From an uncultured Eubacteriales bacterium (GTDB lineage Bacteria > Bacillota > Clostridia > Oscillospirales > CAG-382), in the NCBI GenBank assembly GCA_934444645.1, contig CAKSCV010000001.1, positions 1 to 64,000 of the forward strand: a DNA stretch of 64,000 bases, in the 5' to 3' direction. Positions within the stretch are counted from its first letter, which is position 1. Every line of letters begins with the position of its first letter. The notes below the pieces were generated by a model. That model did no database searches. It was not told where the DNA came from and worked only from the letters and a program-made list of their open reading frames with translations. Shown one piece after another: positions 42,094-51,609 of this stretch. Made by a program: the position numbers and the translations under genes.

Positions 42094-43065
42094 ATGACAG
42101 AGATTTTGGCCGGTGCGGGTGTGGAAATGCTTGCGACAATCTTTTTGGCAACTGCGTTTATCCCGGTTCTGAAAAGCGTCAAAATGGGGCAGAAGATATT
42201 GGATATCGGGCCGCGCTGGCACAAATCCAAAGAAGGCACACCGACCATGGGCGGCCTATTCTTCCTTGTTCCGATGGTCATCATCGGTGCGGCTTTGGCG
42301 TTTCTCAAAAAAGAGCCGATCCTGTTGGCTCATCTCGTCTTTTTGCTTGCCAACGGCGCTATCGGCTTTGCGGATGACTATGTGAAATTCTTCAAAAAGC
42401 AGAATGAGGGACTTACACCGCCGCAAAAAATGGTGCTGCAGTTTGCTGCGGCAACCGCCTATGTGTTTGCCCTCAAATCATTCGGCTGTATCGATACGGT
42501 CATCCGGCTTCCGTTTACGCAAGCCGTGTGGGAGCTGTCCTTGCCGGTATATCTCGTGCTTGCCGTGATCGGTATCGTTTTCACGGTCAACAGCGTCAAT
42601 CTGACCGACGGCATCGATGGCCTTGCTTCAAGCGTGACGGCAGTCGTCATGGTTTTTATGGCGGTGCTCAGCTTCAAGACCCGCAATGTGCCGGGGCTTG
42701 TGATCTCGCTTCTTTCGGTCGGCGGTACGCTCGGTTTTTTGTGGTATAATTTTCATCCGGCAAAGGTGTTTATGGGCGATACCGGATCCCTGTTTTTGGG
42801 AGCGGCGGTCAGCAGCATGGCATTCATTTTGGATTGTCCGCTTTTGCTTGTTTTCACGGGATTTGTGTATTATATCGAATCGTTTTCGGTCATACTACAG
42901 GTGTTAAGCTTTAAGCTCACGGGAAAGCGCATTTTCAAAATGTCGCCGATTCACCATCATTTCGAGCTGTGCGGCTGGTCGGAAATCAAAATCGTCACCG
43001 TGTTTTCTTTCATAGCGGCACTTTTGTGCCTCGTCGGCAGCTTCGGTTTTTTACCGACGCTGTAA
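42094..43065 (+). CDS. mraY: Phospho-N-acetylmuramoyl-pentapeptide-transferase
   Basis: A 323-residue, about ten-helix enzyme that makes lipid I from UDP-MurNAc-pentapeptide and undecaprenyl phosphate. Catalytic acidic residues are in GFADDYVKF, VNLTDGIDGLA and VFMGDTGSLFLGA, and the family motif SPIHHHFELCGWSE is near the C-terminus. It follows the PBP gene by 45 bases. Neither murF nor murD flanks it. Confidence 0.97.
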   Translation: MTEILAGAGVEMLATIFLATAFIPVLKSVKMGQKILDIGPRWHKSKEGTPTMGGLFFLVPMVIIGAALAFLKKEPILLAHLVFLLANGAIGFADDYVKFFKKQNEGLTPPQKMVLQFAAATAYVFALKSFGCIDTVIRLPFTQAVWELSLPVYLVLAVIGIVFTVNSVNLTDGIDGLASSVTAVVMVFMAVLSFKTRNVPGLVISLLSVGGTLGFLWYNFHPAKVFMGDTGSLFLGAAVSSMAFILDCPLLLVFTGFVYYIESFSVILQVLSFKLTGKRIFKMSPIHHHFELCGWSEIKIVTVFSFIAALLCLVGSFGFLPTL

Positions 43066-43101
43066 TCGGTATTTCATTCAGTAAAAAAGGGGAGTTTGGG
43101 A

Positions 43102-44490
43102 TTGAACAAGGTCGGCGCGGACGGAGCTTCACGTGAAAATACACGGTTGACACAAGTAAATAAATCGCGCCGGCCGTCGCCCAAACGCCGCATCGTGGTT
43201 CAGCTTGTCGGCGGTGTGGACAGACCGTTTTTGGTGACGGTCATTCTTCTTTTATGCCTCGGCACGGTTATGGTGTTCAGTGCCAGCTATCCGTATGCCA
43301 ACGCCAACTTCAAGGGCGACAGCTATCACTTTGCCAAGCGGCAGATCTTATTTGCGCTTGCAGGTCTTGCGGTGATGGCGTTTGTGGCACGCAGCAAGAT
43401 TTTCGATTATCATTTCTTGCGCAAAATCGCATTTCCGACACTTGCGGTGTCGATCGTTCTTCTTGCCGGCGTTTTGGTATTCGGTAAGAATTTGAGCGGC
43501 GCAAAACGCTGGTATGCCATAGGCCCCATCACCCTGCAGCCGTCGGAAATCGTTAAATTTGCCTTGGTGTTATTTTTTGCCGATTATGCGGATAAGCACG
43601 CCGCGGATATCCGAAAGCGCGGCGAAACAAAGGCGTTATTTACCGTCGTTGTTCCGTTTTTGCTCATCGTCGGCATTGCCGCAAGCATGGTATTTCTCTT
43701 CAAAAGCCGGGTTCTCGGCATGATTTTTGCCGCCATTATCTTACTCATGGCAGCAGCCTTTCTGTTCATGAAAGATATGAAGCATAACGCACCGGCGTTT
43801 TATTACGGCATTTTGCCGTATATGATCGTTCTTGTTGCAGTCGGTGTCTTAATGTATCTCCAACCGCATATGTCGGGGCTTATCATCATGGCAGGTATCA
43901 CGTTTGCCATGATGTTCATGGGCGGCACGAATTTGTTTTATCTTGTCGGCGGAGCCGGTGTCGGTGCGCTCGGTCTTTTCGGTCTTGCCATGACCAAAGG
44001 ACATTCGTCGAGCCGTATTTTGGTTTGGAAAGACCCGTTTGCCTATCTGTTAAACGGCGGCTGGCAGCCGGCACAGTCGTTATATGCCATCGGCTCGGGC
44101 GGCTTTTGGGGTGTTGGCTTCGGCAACAGCCGTCAGAAGCACCTGTATCTGCCTGAACCGCAGAATGACTACATCTTCTCGATTTGGTGCGAGGAAATGG
44201 GCTTTATCGGCGCGATGCTCGTCATCTGCATTTTCTTGTTCTTCATCTATCGCGGAATCTTAATCGGGCTTCGCGCGCCCGACCGTTTCAGCTCGCTGCT
44301 TGTCATCGGCATTATCATGCACGTCGGTTTGCAGATGGTGTTAAACATCGCGGTCGTGACCAATTCGCTGCCGAGTACCGGCATTTCACTGCCGTTCTTC
44401 AGCTACGGCGGCACGTCGCTTATGATCCTTCTTGCCGAAATGGGCGTGGTGCTGTCGGTGTCGCGTTTTTCGTCGGTCGAAAAGAGTTAG
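43102..44490 (+). CDS. ftsW: FtsW/RodA/SpoVE-family lipid II polymerase
   Basis: A 462-residue SEDS glycosyltransferase with about ten helices that polymerises lipid II at the septum. Typical segments: GAKRWYAIGPITLQPSEIVK, LYAIGSGGFWGVGFGNSRQK and LPFFSYGGTSLM. The basic cytoplasmic start of about 40 residues is longer than usual. TTG at 43102 is preferred to TTG at 43096 because AAGGGGAG ends seven bases before it. It lies where murD-ftsW would be, but murD is missing. Confidence 0.94.
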   Translation: MNKVGADGASRENTRLTQVNKSRRPSPKRRIVVQLVGGVDRPFLVTVILLLCLGTVMVFSASYPYANANFKGDSYHFAKRQILFALAGLAVMAFVARSKIFDYHFLRKIAFPTLAVSIVLLAGVLVFGKNLSGAKRWYAIGPITLQPSEIVKFALVLFFADYADKHAADIRKRGETKALFTVVVPFLLIVGIAASMVFLFKSRVLGMIFAAIILLMAAAFLFMKDMKHNAPAFYYGILPYMIVLVAVGVLMYLQPHMSGLIIMAGITFAMMFMGGTNLFYLVGGAGVGALGLFGLAMTKGHSSSRILVWKDPFAYLLNGGWQPAQSLYAIGSGGFWGVGFGNSRQKHLYLPEPQNDYIFSIWCEEMGFIGAMLVICIFLFFIYRGILIGLRAPDRFSSLLVIGIIMHVGLQMVLNIAVVTNSLPSTGISLPFFSYGGTSLMILLAEMGVVLSVSRFSSVEKS

Positions 44491-44580
44491 CGAAAACGAC
44501 AGCCTTCGACGGCATTTTGCTGCGTCGGATGCTATACTGTATTTTATCAAAGCAAAGCCATGCAGAAAGGTCTGAATACC

Positions 44581-45720
44581 ATGAGAGTGCTTGTCAGCGG
44601 CGGAGGGACGGCCGGTCATATCAATCCGGCTCTTGCCATTGCCGATAAAATCAAATCCGAAGATCCGTGTGCGGTGATTGAATATGTCGGCACGCCCGAC
44701 AGCATGGAATCGCGCCTTGTGCCGAATGCCGGTTACGCGTTTCACACCGTAAAGGTGCGCGGCTTCAGACGTAAACTGTCGCTTGCCAATATCGATGCCG
44801 CCGTCAAAGCGGTGACTTCGGTCATGCAGGCGAAAAAGATCATCCGCGAATTCGAGCCGGATGTCGTTATCGGCACAGGCGGCTATGTGAGCTGGCCTGT
44901 GGTCAAGGCGGCTGCCAAAATGGGCATTCCCACTTTGATTCATGAACAGAATGCCGTACCGGGCGTGACAAGCAAAATGCTGTCCAAATACGTGGACTGT
45001 GTAATGATCAGCTTTGAAAACGCGCGTGAACATTTCGATTGCGCACCCGAAAAACTGATTTTGACCGGCAATCCCGTTTCCGAAAAAATGCTTTCCTCCG
45101 ATAAAGCCGAAATGCGGCGTATGCTCGGCATTCCGGAAAACGCCGTCGTCGTTCTTTCAGCCGGCGGCAGCCTTGGTGCCAAACGCGTCAATGAAGCTGT
45201 GTACGAGCTGATCCGTGACTATACATCCAAAGCCGAAGGACTCTATCACTTTCATGCCACCGGGCGCGGCGGCTATGACGAACAGGCGGCGTTATACCGC
45301 ACGTGCGGTTTTACGGATATTGACAGCGAAACGTTAAAAAAAGGCAATGTCACCGTCAAAAAATACATATACAATATGCCGGAGCTTTTGGCAAGTGCGG
45401 ATATCGTTGTTTGCCGTGCCGGCGCGATGACACTCGCCGAAATTGCCTGCATGGGCAAAGCGGCTGTCATCATTCCGTCGCCAAACGTCACCAATAACCA
45501 TCAATACAAAAATGCCAAGGTGCTTGCCGACGGCGACGCGGCGGTTTTGATCGAAGAAAAGGATTTGACCGGTGCGCTGCTTGTTGAAAAGGTACGCGGT
45601 TTTGCCGAAAATCCGGCGTATCGCGCCGTGACCGAACACAATATCCGCCGCTTTGCCGTTTTTGGAACATTAGACCGCATTTATGAGCTGATCTGCGATG
45701 TGGTCGAGGAAAAGAATTAA
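44581..45720 (+). CDS. murG: Undecaprenyl-PP-MurNAc-pentapeptide GlcNAc transferase
   Basis: A 379-residue GT-B enzyme that adds GlcNAc to lipid I, making lipid II on the inner membrane face. The glycine-rich loop is VSGGGTAGHINPALAI, with TGGYVSWPVVKAA, LIHEQNAVPG, and the UDP-binding VCRAGAMTLAEIA. ATG at 44581 is chosen because an AAAGG site precedes it; an upstream ATG adds seven residues without a site. It follows ftsW by 90 bases. Confidence 0.97.
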   Translation: MRVLVSGGGTAGHINPALAIADKIKSEDPCAVIEYVGTPDSMESRLVPNAGYAFHTVKVRGFRRKLSLANIDAAVKAVTSVMQAKKIIREFEPDVVIGTGGYVSWPVVKAAAKMGIPTLIHEQNAVPGVTSKMLSKYVDCVMISFENAREHFDCAPEKLILTGNPVSEKMLSSDKAEMRRMLGIPENAVVVLSAGGSLGAKRVNEAVYELIRDYTSKAEGLYHFHATGRGGYDEQAALYRTCGFTDIDSETLKKGNVTVKKYIYNMPELLASADIVVCRAGAMTLAEIACMGKAAVIIPSPNVTNNHQYKNAKVLADGDAAVLIEEKDLTGALLVEKVRGFAENPAYRAVTEHNIRRFAVFGTLDRIYELICDVVEEKN

Positions 45721-45748
45721 GAAAACGCTTTCTGCGGAGAAGTTGTCT

Positions 45749-46585
45749 ATGGGAACAGAGAATCTCAATAACACGGATGTCCGACGAGTGACACAAAAAA
45801 AACTATCCGTTCGAGCCGCCAAACGCCGTCACAGGCGAAAAAAGGCAAAAAATTGTCTTTTTTCGGCGTTAATAGCCGCTGCTCTTGTTTTGATACTCGG
45901 CTATGTGGCGTTTGACAAATGCTTTGTGATCAAAAGCTTTGCCGTAAAATGCGACGGCGACACAGAATATACGGCTGAACAGGCCGAAACGATGGCAAAA
46001 AAACTCGGTATCGAAAAGGGAATGCATCTGTTCGGCTTCAATCGGGCAGAGGCCGAAAAGACGGCAAGGTTCAAGCTGTCGGAATTTGATGCGGTTCGCG
46101 TGCGGTATGCGCTGCCGGACGGCATTGTGCTTGAGGTAAAGCCCTCCGAACCGGTCATGTACATATCCGTCGGCGGCAGCAGTTATGTGCTGTCCGAGGG
46201 CTTGCGCGTGCTTTCGGTGAGTACGGATGCGTCTGCAGTCGAAAACGGCTATCTGAAGCGTGCGCTAATCGGCGGCGTTACATCTTGCGTGGCAGGAAAT
46301 TTTATCACAACCGACAGCGGCTGCGATGAGATCTTAAAAGCCCTGTATGCGGTTCTCAAAGAGGAAAACTGCCTTGCCGATACGGATGATTTCGATATTT
46401 CCGATAAATTCGATCTGTCCTTTTCCTATCGCAAGCGCTTTACCGTTAAGCTCGGCGGCGCGGACAACCTTTCGGTCAAGGTACGTTTTATGAAATCGAT
46501 TGCCGATAAGCTTTCCGATAAGGCTTCCGGTATCATCGATGTATCGGATGAGAATTACCGGGAAGGAATGTTCAAACCGTATTAA
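45749..46585 (+). CDS. divIB: FtsQ/DivIB-type cell division protein
   Basis: A 278-residue bitopic division protein: a highly basic cytoplasmic segment (SVRAAKRRHRRKKAKN), one helix (LFSALIAAALVLILGYVAF), then a POTRA domain (FVIKSFAVKCDGDTEYTAEQ) and the beta domain. The ATG at 45749 has GGAGA upstream; a longer frame overlaps the murG stop. It acts with FtsL-like protein at the septum. The position before ftsZ is typical of Clostridia. Confidence 0.9.
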   Translation: MGTENLNNTDVRRVTQKKLSVRAAKRRHRRKKAKNCLFSALIAAALVLILGYVAFDKCFVIKSFAVKCDGDTEYTAEQAETMAKKLGIEKGMHLFGFNRAEAEKTARFKLSEFDAVRVRYALPDGIVLEVKPSEPVMYISVGGSSYVLSEGLRVLSVSTDASAVENGYLKRALIGGVTSCVAGNFITTDSGCDEILKALYAVLKEENCLADTDDFDISDKFDLSFSYRKRFTVKLGGADNLSVKVRFMKSIADKLSDKASGIIDVSDENYREGMFKPY

Positions 46586-46639
46586 ACTCCGCAAAATTGT
46601 AAAAAAAGTGTTAAGATGCGCAGATTTTGTCAAAAGCCC

Positions 46640-46668
46640 TTGCAAAAATGCGCAAAAAAGATTATTAT
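46640..46668 (+). promoter_or_regulatory. Sigma-70-type promoter of ftsZ
   Basis: TTGCAA, 17 bases, TATTAT in an AT-rich leader, 80 bases before ftsZ. It would let ftsZ be transcribed apart from the wall genes. Confidence 0.65.
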
Positions 46669-46748
46669 ATAAGGTGTATAGATAACTTTATCATTCTTTC
46701 ACTTGTATTAAAAATATTTATTCAGACGATAAACAGGAGGAAGTTTCA

Positions 46749-47876
46749 ATGAATTTCGATTATGATGCAAGCTTGGATTCCGGCGCGAAAATCAAGGTGA
46801 TCGGCGTCGGCGGAGCCGGCAATAACGCGGTTAACCGTATGGTGAGCGAGGACGTTAAAGGCGTGGATTTTGTCGCCGTCAATACCGATAAGCAGGCGCT
46901 TCACCGCTGCGCGGCTCCGGGCAAGATTCTCATCGGCGAAAAGCTCACCAAGGGTCGCGGCGCCGGTGCAAATCCCGATGTCGGCAAAAATGCGGCAGAG
47001 GAAAACTTGGATGATATCAAAAAAGTTTTGGATGCCACCGATATGGTGTTCATCACCGCCGGTATGGGCGGCGGCACCGGTACGGGCGCAGCTCCCGTTA
47101 TCGCTAAGCTTGCCAAGGATATGGGCGTACTTACCATCGGCGTTGTGACCAAGCCCTTCGCTTTTGAAGGCAAAAAGAAGATGGAACAGGCGGAAGCCGG
47201 CATTTCCAACCTCAAGCAGCACGTCGATTCCATCATCATTATCCCGAATGAACGCTTGAAGTGCGTTTCCGAAACCGGCAGACTTACGCTTGCAAATGCC
47301 TTCCAGGTAGCGGACGACGTTTTGCGCCGCGGCGTTCAGAGCATCACCGATCTTATCAATGTTCCTTCCTTCATGAACCTCGACTTCAACGATGTGGTCA
47401 CCACCATGCAGAATGCCGGCCTTGCCCATATGGGTGTCGGTACGGCGCAGGGCAAGGACAAGGCAGAGGTCGCCGCAAAGTCCGCTATTTCCAGCCCGCT
47501 GCTTGAAACCTCCATCACCGGCTGCAAGGGCATCATCATCAATTTTACCTCTTCGCCGGATATCGGCCTTGATGAAGTCGAATATGCCGCAAGCCTTGTC
47601 GGACAAGAAGCCCATCCCGATGCAAACGTCATTTGGGGCGTTGCATTCGATCCCGAACTTGAAGACGAAATGCGCGTAACGGTTATTGCAACCGGCTTTG
47701 ACGCGGGCGACAGCAAGACCTCCTCCAAGGTGATTTCCAAACCGGTTCTTGACGGCGAGCCTGTCAAGAAAGAGGAGACTGCCGCAGAAACCGTGACGAA
47801 AGAACAATCGGATGACGAAATTGATATTCCGCAGGTTTTCGGCAAACGCGGCAACCGTTTTAACATCGGTTTCTAA
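46749..47876 (+). CDS. ftsZ: Cell division protein FtsZ
   Basis: A 375-residue tubulin-like GTPase that forms the Z-ring. The GTP-binding motif GGGTGTG is at residues 107-113, with VIGVGGAGNNAVNRM at the start and the T7 catalytic loop in LDFNDVVTTM. The conserved C-terminal peptide DIDIPQVFGKRGN binds partners such as SepF (encoded at 51.1 kb). ftsA is absent in the cluster, consistent with SepF anchoring. AGGAGGAAG precedes the start. Confidence 0.99.
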   Translation: MNFDYDASLDSGAKIKVIGVGGAGNNAVNRMVSEDVKGVDFVAVNTDKQALHRCAAPGKILIGEKLTKGRGAGANPDVGKNAAEENLDDIKKVLDATDMVFITAGMGGGTGTGAAPVIAKLAKDMGVLTIGVVTKPFAFEGKKKMEQAEAGISNLKQHVDSIIIIPNERLKCVSETGRLTLANAFQVADDVLRRGVQSITDLINVPSFMNLDFNDVVTTMQNAGLAHMGVGTAQGKDKAEVAAKSAISSPLLETSITGCKGIIINFTSSPDIGLDEVEYAASLVGQEAHPDANVIWGVAFDPELEDEMRVTVIATGFDAGDSKTSSKVISKPVLDGEPVKKEETAAETVTKEQSDDEIDIPQVFGKRGNRFNIGF

Positions 47877-47895
47877 GTTTTCATTTTAAGATTTT

Positions 47896-47940
47896 CAGCA
47901 TCCGCACGCCGACATACGGCGGAGGCGGATGCTGTTTTCG
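47896..47940 (+). terminator. Terminator of ftsZ
   Basis: CAGCATCCGC pairs with GCGGATGCTG around a 19-base loop containing an inner CGCC/GGCG stem, followed by TTTTCG. Confidence 0.8.
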
Positions 47941-47967
47941 TTCTCTGCCGCAAAAAGGAGATTCTGT

Positions 47968-48954
47968 ATGACAAATGCGCCTTGCGAAAATAATCCGAAG
48001 CTGCTTTGTGTGGTCGGTCCGACCGCTTCGGGCAAATCGGCGCTTGCCGTGCATTTGGCGCAGCTTTTTGACGGCGAGGTCATCTCCTGCGATTCCATGC
48101 AGCTGTACCGCGGTATGGACATCGGCACAGCCAAAGCGACTGCCGAAGAAACCGAAGGTGTGGCGCATCATCTTTTGGATATTTTGGATATCCGCGAAAG
48201 CTTCAGCGTGTCGGAGTATGTTCGCGCGGCAGAAGCATGTGTGACAGAACTCCAACAACGCGGCAAAACGCCGATATTCTGCGGCGGTACCGGCTTGTAT
48301 ATTGATTCGTTTGTTTCCGGGCTTCCGTTTGACGCCTGTGACATCAAGCCGGGACTTCGCGAAGAGCTTTTTGCTTTTGCCGATAAAAACGGTGCGGAAG
48401 CTTTACACGCGCGGCTTGCCGAACTCGATCCGGCGTGCGCAGCATCGGTGGATGCTCAGAATATCAAGCGCGTGGTGCGTGCTTTGGAAATCTGCCTTTC
48501 GACGGGCGAACCCATGTCGGCGTGGCAGAAAAAGGCAAAAGAAGCGGCAAAGCCGCGTCAAGCGGTGTATATCGGATTAACCTTTGCCGATCGAAGCAAG
48601 CTGTATGAGCGCATTGACAAGCGCGTGGACGCCATGCTTGATGCCGGACTGCTTGCGGAGACCGAACGGCTGATCCGTGCCGGTCTTCGGGAAACGCCGA
48701 CCGCCGGACAAGCCATCGGCTATAAGGAGTTTTACCCGTATTTTGACGGAGAAGCGACCTTAGACGCCTGCGTCGACCGTCTGAAGATCAATTCCCGGCA
48801 TTACGCAAAGCGGCAGATGACCTGGTTCGCGCGCAATCCGCAGATACGTTTTTTCGCGGTGGATACCATGACGGCAGAGGAGCTTCAAAGTGCCGTGGCT
48901 GCCTATTGCCGCGAAAAAGGCTTTTGCCGGTCGGAAAGGGGCGAAGAAACGTGA
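47968..48954 (+). CDS. miaA: tRNA dimethylallyltransferase
   Basis: A 328-residue enzyme that attaches a dimethylallyl group to A37 of tRNAs reading U-starting codons. P-loop VGPTASGKSALAVHLA, then ISCDSMQLYRGMDIGTAK, VSEYVRAAE and GGTGLYIDS are family marks. ATG at 47968 is chosen because AAAAAGGAG ends eight bases before it. The stop overlaps the next gene by four bases (GTGA), so the two are coupled. Confidence 0.97.
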   Translation: MTNAPCENNPKLLCVVGPTASGKSALAVHLAQLFDGEVISCDSMQLYRGMDIGTAKATAEETEGVAHHLLDILDIRESFSVSEYVRAAEACVTELQQRGKTPIFCGGTGLYIDSFVSGLPFDACDIKPGLREELFAFADKNGAEALHARLAELDPACAASVDAQNIKRVVRALEICLSTGEPMSAWQKKAKEAAKPRQAVYIGLTFADRSKLYERIDKRVDAMLDAGLLAETERLIRAGLRETPTAGQAIGYKEFYPYFDGEATLDACVDRLKINSRHYAKRQMTWFARNPQIRFFAVDTMTAEELQSAVAAYCREKGFCRSERGEET

Positions 48955-50261
48955 ACAAAAAGCTTGCCGATTTTTTCTGTGATCCCAAGACGGCTGTCAA
49001 AAATGTGGCACTGTTACTTTTGATGGTGTTTTTGGTGATCTATGCGTTCTTTCAGATTCTGCCGACCTTTACACAGAATATTACAACCGAAACCGCGCTT
49101 CTTGTTTCGGTATATGATACCTGCAAAACCACCGGCTATATTTTCCGCAGCGAGCAGTTGGTGGAAAAAAGCACCGGCGGTGTGACCGTGACGCTTGTCA
49201 AGGACGGCGAACGCGTGTCGAAAGGGCAGATTTTTGCCAACGTCTATTCGGACAGTTCGTCTGCCGGACTACAGGAACAGATCAATGCCATTGACCGCAA
49301 AATCGACATTCTTTCCAAAAGCGTCGTCGATACCGATTTGTATGTGACGGATATCACCAAAACCGATCAAGCCATCGATAAGGATTTCGACACGCTGTTT
49401 TCGATGGTCTCCGCCGGAGACCTTTCCGATGTGCTGACAATCGAAAAAAGTCTGCTTGTCAACATGAACAAAAAGACGTTGATCACCAATATGAACAACG
49501 GCTATCACAGTGAGATTGCGTCCTTGCAGAACGAGCGCAATGCCTTGCAAAGCCGCATCCGTTCGGTTTCCAAAAGCCTTTATGCGGCTTCCTCCGGTTA
49601 TTATTACGGCGATGTGGACGGATACGAAAACGTTTTCACGCCGGACAAATTAAACGATCTTACGCTTGCCTCCTTTCGTGAGCTTACGTCTCATGAAGCG
49701 GAAACATCGCTTTCTTCACATACAGCCGGAAAAATCGTGACCGATTTTGTCTGGCACCTTGTCTGCGAAGCGGATAAGTACAGCGCTGCCGGTTTTACGG
49801 TCGGCTCGTATTATAAGATCCGATTCCCGTCTTTTTCGGAAGAAATGGTGACCATGAAGCTTGTGAACGCGGTTTCGGTGACCTCCGACGATACGGCATT
49901 ACTTGTGTTCCGCGGCAATACCGCACCGGAAAACTTTCCGTATCTGCGCACCCAGGAAGCGGATATCATCGGGCAGAGCCATACCGGCCTTGCCGTTTCC
50001 AAAAAAGCGGTTCGCATTGTTGACGGACAAAAGGGTGTGTACATTTTGGACGGCGATATCGTTCGCTTCCGCTTGATCGAAATTCTGTTTGAAGATGAAG
50101 ATTCCTATATCGTCGCACCCGAAAAGCCTGTTCCGGACGAAGCGGATGCCACTACCGAAGAGATCGGAATCGCCGATCGCCCGGCCTACAAATATCTTTC
50201 GCTGTATGACAACGTGATTGTCGGCGGCAAAGACTTGTTCGACGGAAAAATTCTTATGTAA
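48951..50261 (+). CDS. HlyD-like membrane protein of the division gene block
   Basis: A 436-residue protein with one helix near 15-38 (NVALLLLMVFLVIYAFFQIL) and an extracellular part resembling the HlyD/membrane-fusion family: TALLVSVYDTCKTTGYIFRS and a biotinyl-like GGVTVTLVKDGERVSKGQIFANV, then a coiled coil (about 100-200) and a beta region. There is no ABC exporter gene beside it. Its place between miaA and ylmE-sepF recurs in clostridial genomes as I recall, which points to an envelope or division role rather than secretion. GTG at 48951 overlaps the miaA stop and GGAAAGGGG lies upstream. Confidence 0.82.
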   Translation: MNKKLADFFCDPKTAVKNVALLLLMVFLVIYAFFQILPTFTQNITTETALLVSVYDTCKTTGYIFRSEQLVEKSTGGVTVTLVKDGERVSKGQIFANVYSDSSSAGLQEQINAIDRKIDILSKSVVDTDLYVTDITKTDQAIDKDFDTLFSMVSAGDLSDVLTIEKSLLVNMNKKTLITNMNNGYHSEIASLQNERNALQSRIRSVSKSLYAASSGYYYGDVDGYENVFTPDKLNDLTLASFRELTSHEAETSLSSHTAGKIVTDFVWHLVCEADKYSAAGFTVGSYYKIRFPSFSEEMVTMKLVNAVSVTSDDTALLVFRGNTAPENFPYLRTQEADIIGQSHTGLAVSKKAVRIVDGQKGVYILDGDIVRFRLIEILFEDEDSYIVAPEKPVPDEADATTEEIGIADRPAYKYLSLYDNVIVGGKDLFDGKILM

Positions 50262-50292
50262 TTCGAAACATTTTTTAAGAGAGTGATTTTTC

Positions 50293-51039
50293 ATGGCTGA
50301 AAAATATTCGCACGAAATCATTGCACAAAATCTGCAAACCATTCGCCGTGGCATCGAACAGGCTGCGGAGGCGGTCGGAAGGTCGCCGCAAAGCGTGAAG
50401 CTGCTTGCCGCCACCAAAACGGTCGATGTCGACACCATAAATTTTGCCATTTCCCAAGGCGTTCGGTATATCGGCGAAAATCGCGTTCAAGAGCTTCTTG
50501 AAAAGTATGACCGATATGACCTTGCCAATGCTGAGCTGCATTTTATCGGCCGCTTGCAGACCAATAAGGTGAAGTATATTATCGATAAGGTAAAGCTGAT
50601 TCATTCGGTAGATTCCCTGCATTTGGCGGAAGAAATCGATAGACAGGCTGCCAAGCACAACCTTTGCATGAGCATTCTTATCGAAGTCAACGCAGCCGGC
50701 GAAGCAAGCAAGGGCGGCGTCGGCTATGACGAGGTGTATGCCCTGCTTGAAGGCATTTCCAAACTCGAAAATGTCCGCGTCAAAGGGCTGATGACCATTC
50801 CGCCGAAGCTTGCTTTATCGGACGGAACAACCTTGCCTGAAGGCAGTTCAGAAAAAATTTACAAAAACACAGAATTTTTTCATAAAATCTTGCATTTATT
50901 TCTTGACATATCCGAGAAAAAGTTAGATAATATAGATATGTATGAATTATCCTGCGGGATGTCGGACGATTATGAAGAAGCTGTGCGCTGCGGCGCAACG
51001 ATCGTGCGGCCGGGCAGAGCGATTTTCGGCGAAAGATAA
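50293..51039 (+). CDS. ylmE: YggS/YlmE-family PLP homeostasis protein
   Basis: A 248-residue pyridoxal-phosphate-binding protein. The PLP lysine lies in KLLAATKTV, with VRYIGENRVQELL, LHFIGRLQTNKVKYI and the phosphate-binding ELSCGMSDDYEEAV and GATIVRPGRAIFG. The fold is that of alanine racemase but without racemase activity; it buffers free PLP. It is the first gene of the ylmE-sepF-yggT-ylmH-divIVA set that is common in Firmicutes. Confidence 0.96.
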   Translation: MAEKYSHEIIAQNLQTIRRGIEQAAEAVGRSPQSVKLLAATKTVDVDTINFAISQGVRYIGENRVQELLEKYDRYDLANAELHFIGRLQTNKVKYIIDKVKLIHSVDSLHLAEEIDRQAAKHNLCMSILIEVNAAGEASKGGVGYDEVYALLEGISKLENVRVKGLMTIPPKLALSDGTTLPEGSSEKIYKNTEFFHKILHLFLDISEKKLDNIDMYELSCGMSDDYEEAVRCGATIVRPGRAIFGER

Positions 51040-51123
51040 GCGCATGTTTGCCTCTTTCGGCGAAAAAACATACATGATAACAACATAAACAGCGAATTTT
51101 AACATATTTTGGAGGTTTTACTT

Positions 51124-51603
51124 ATGGGACTCAAAGATTGGACAAAGAAATTGTTTCCGAACGAATACGATGTGGATGAATATGCCGAGGAGGACTACAC
51201 CGAGCCGGAGGAACCGGTTCGTGATGACAGTCGCTTGCGCGAAACCAAGCCTGTTTCCGGCGGATATGCACCGGCGGCTTCTTCGAACGGTGTGCAGCTT
51301 GCTTCCCGTGCTTCCTCGTCTTCGATAGAAATGAAAGTGGTCACGCCGACCAAATTCGATGCCGTTACCCAGATTGCCGACCTTCTTTTGGCAAACAAAA
51401 CGGTTTTGTTAAACTTGGAAAACACCAATAAGGAAACTGCAAAGCGTTTGATCGATTTTCTTTCGGGCGTTGCCTATGCTTTGGGCGGCGACGTACAGAA
51501 GGTCGCTGATAACACCTTTGCCGTAACGCCGCGCAACGTTGAGGTTGAATCGATGGATACGGCAGCAGCACAGGCAGAGCCTGAGGAAAAGATGTACGAA
51601 TAA
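51124..51603 (+). CDS. sepF: Cell division protein SepF
   Basis: A 159-residue membrane anchor of the Z-ring. The N-terminal amphipathic helix is MGLKDWTKKLF, an acidic linker follows (EEDYTEPEEP), and the SepF core covers about 65-145 (VVTPTKFDAVTQIADLLL, LENTNKETAKRLIDFLSG). ATG at 51124 is chosen because GGAGG ends seven bases before it. SepF can replace FtsA in tethering FtsZ, consistent with no ftsA here. Confidence 0.96.
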   Translation: MGLKDWTKKLFPNEYDVDEYAEEDYTEPEEPVRDDSRLRETKPVSGGYAPAASSNGVQLASRASSSSIEMKVVTPTKFDAVTQIADLLLANKTVLLNLENTNKETAKRLIDFLSGVAYALGGDVQKVADNTFAVTPRNVEVESMDTAAAQAEPEEKMYE

Positions 51604-51609
51604 GCTGCG

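Noticed and set aside
46746..47807. Long open frame of about 353 codons antisense to ftsZ
   Set aside because: It lies exactly opposite a clear ftsZ, has no ribosome site or family similarity, and is explained by codon bias of the sense gene.
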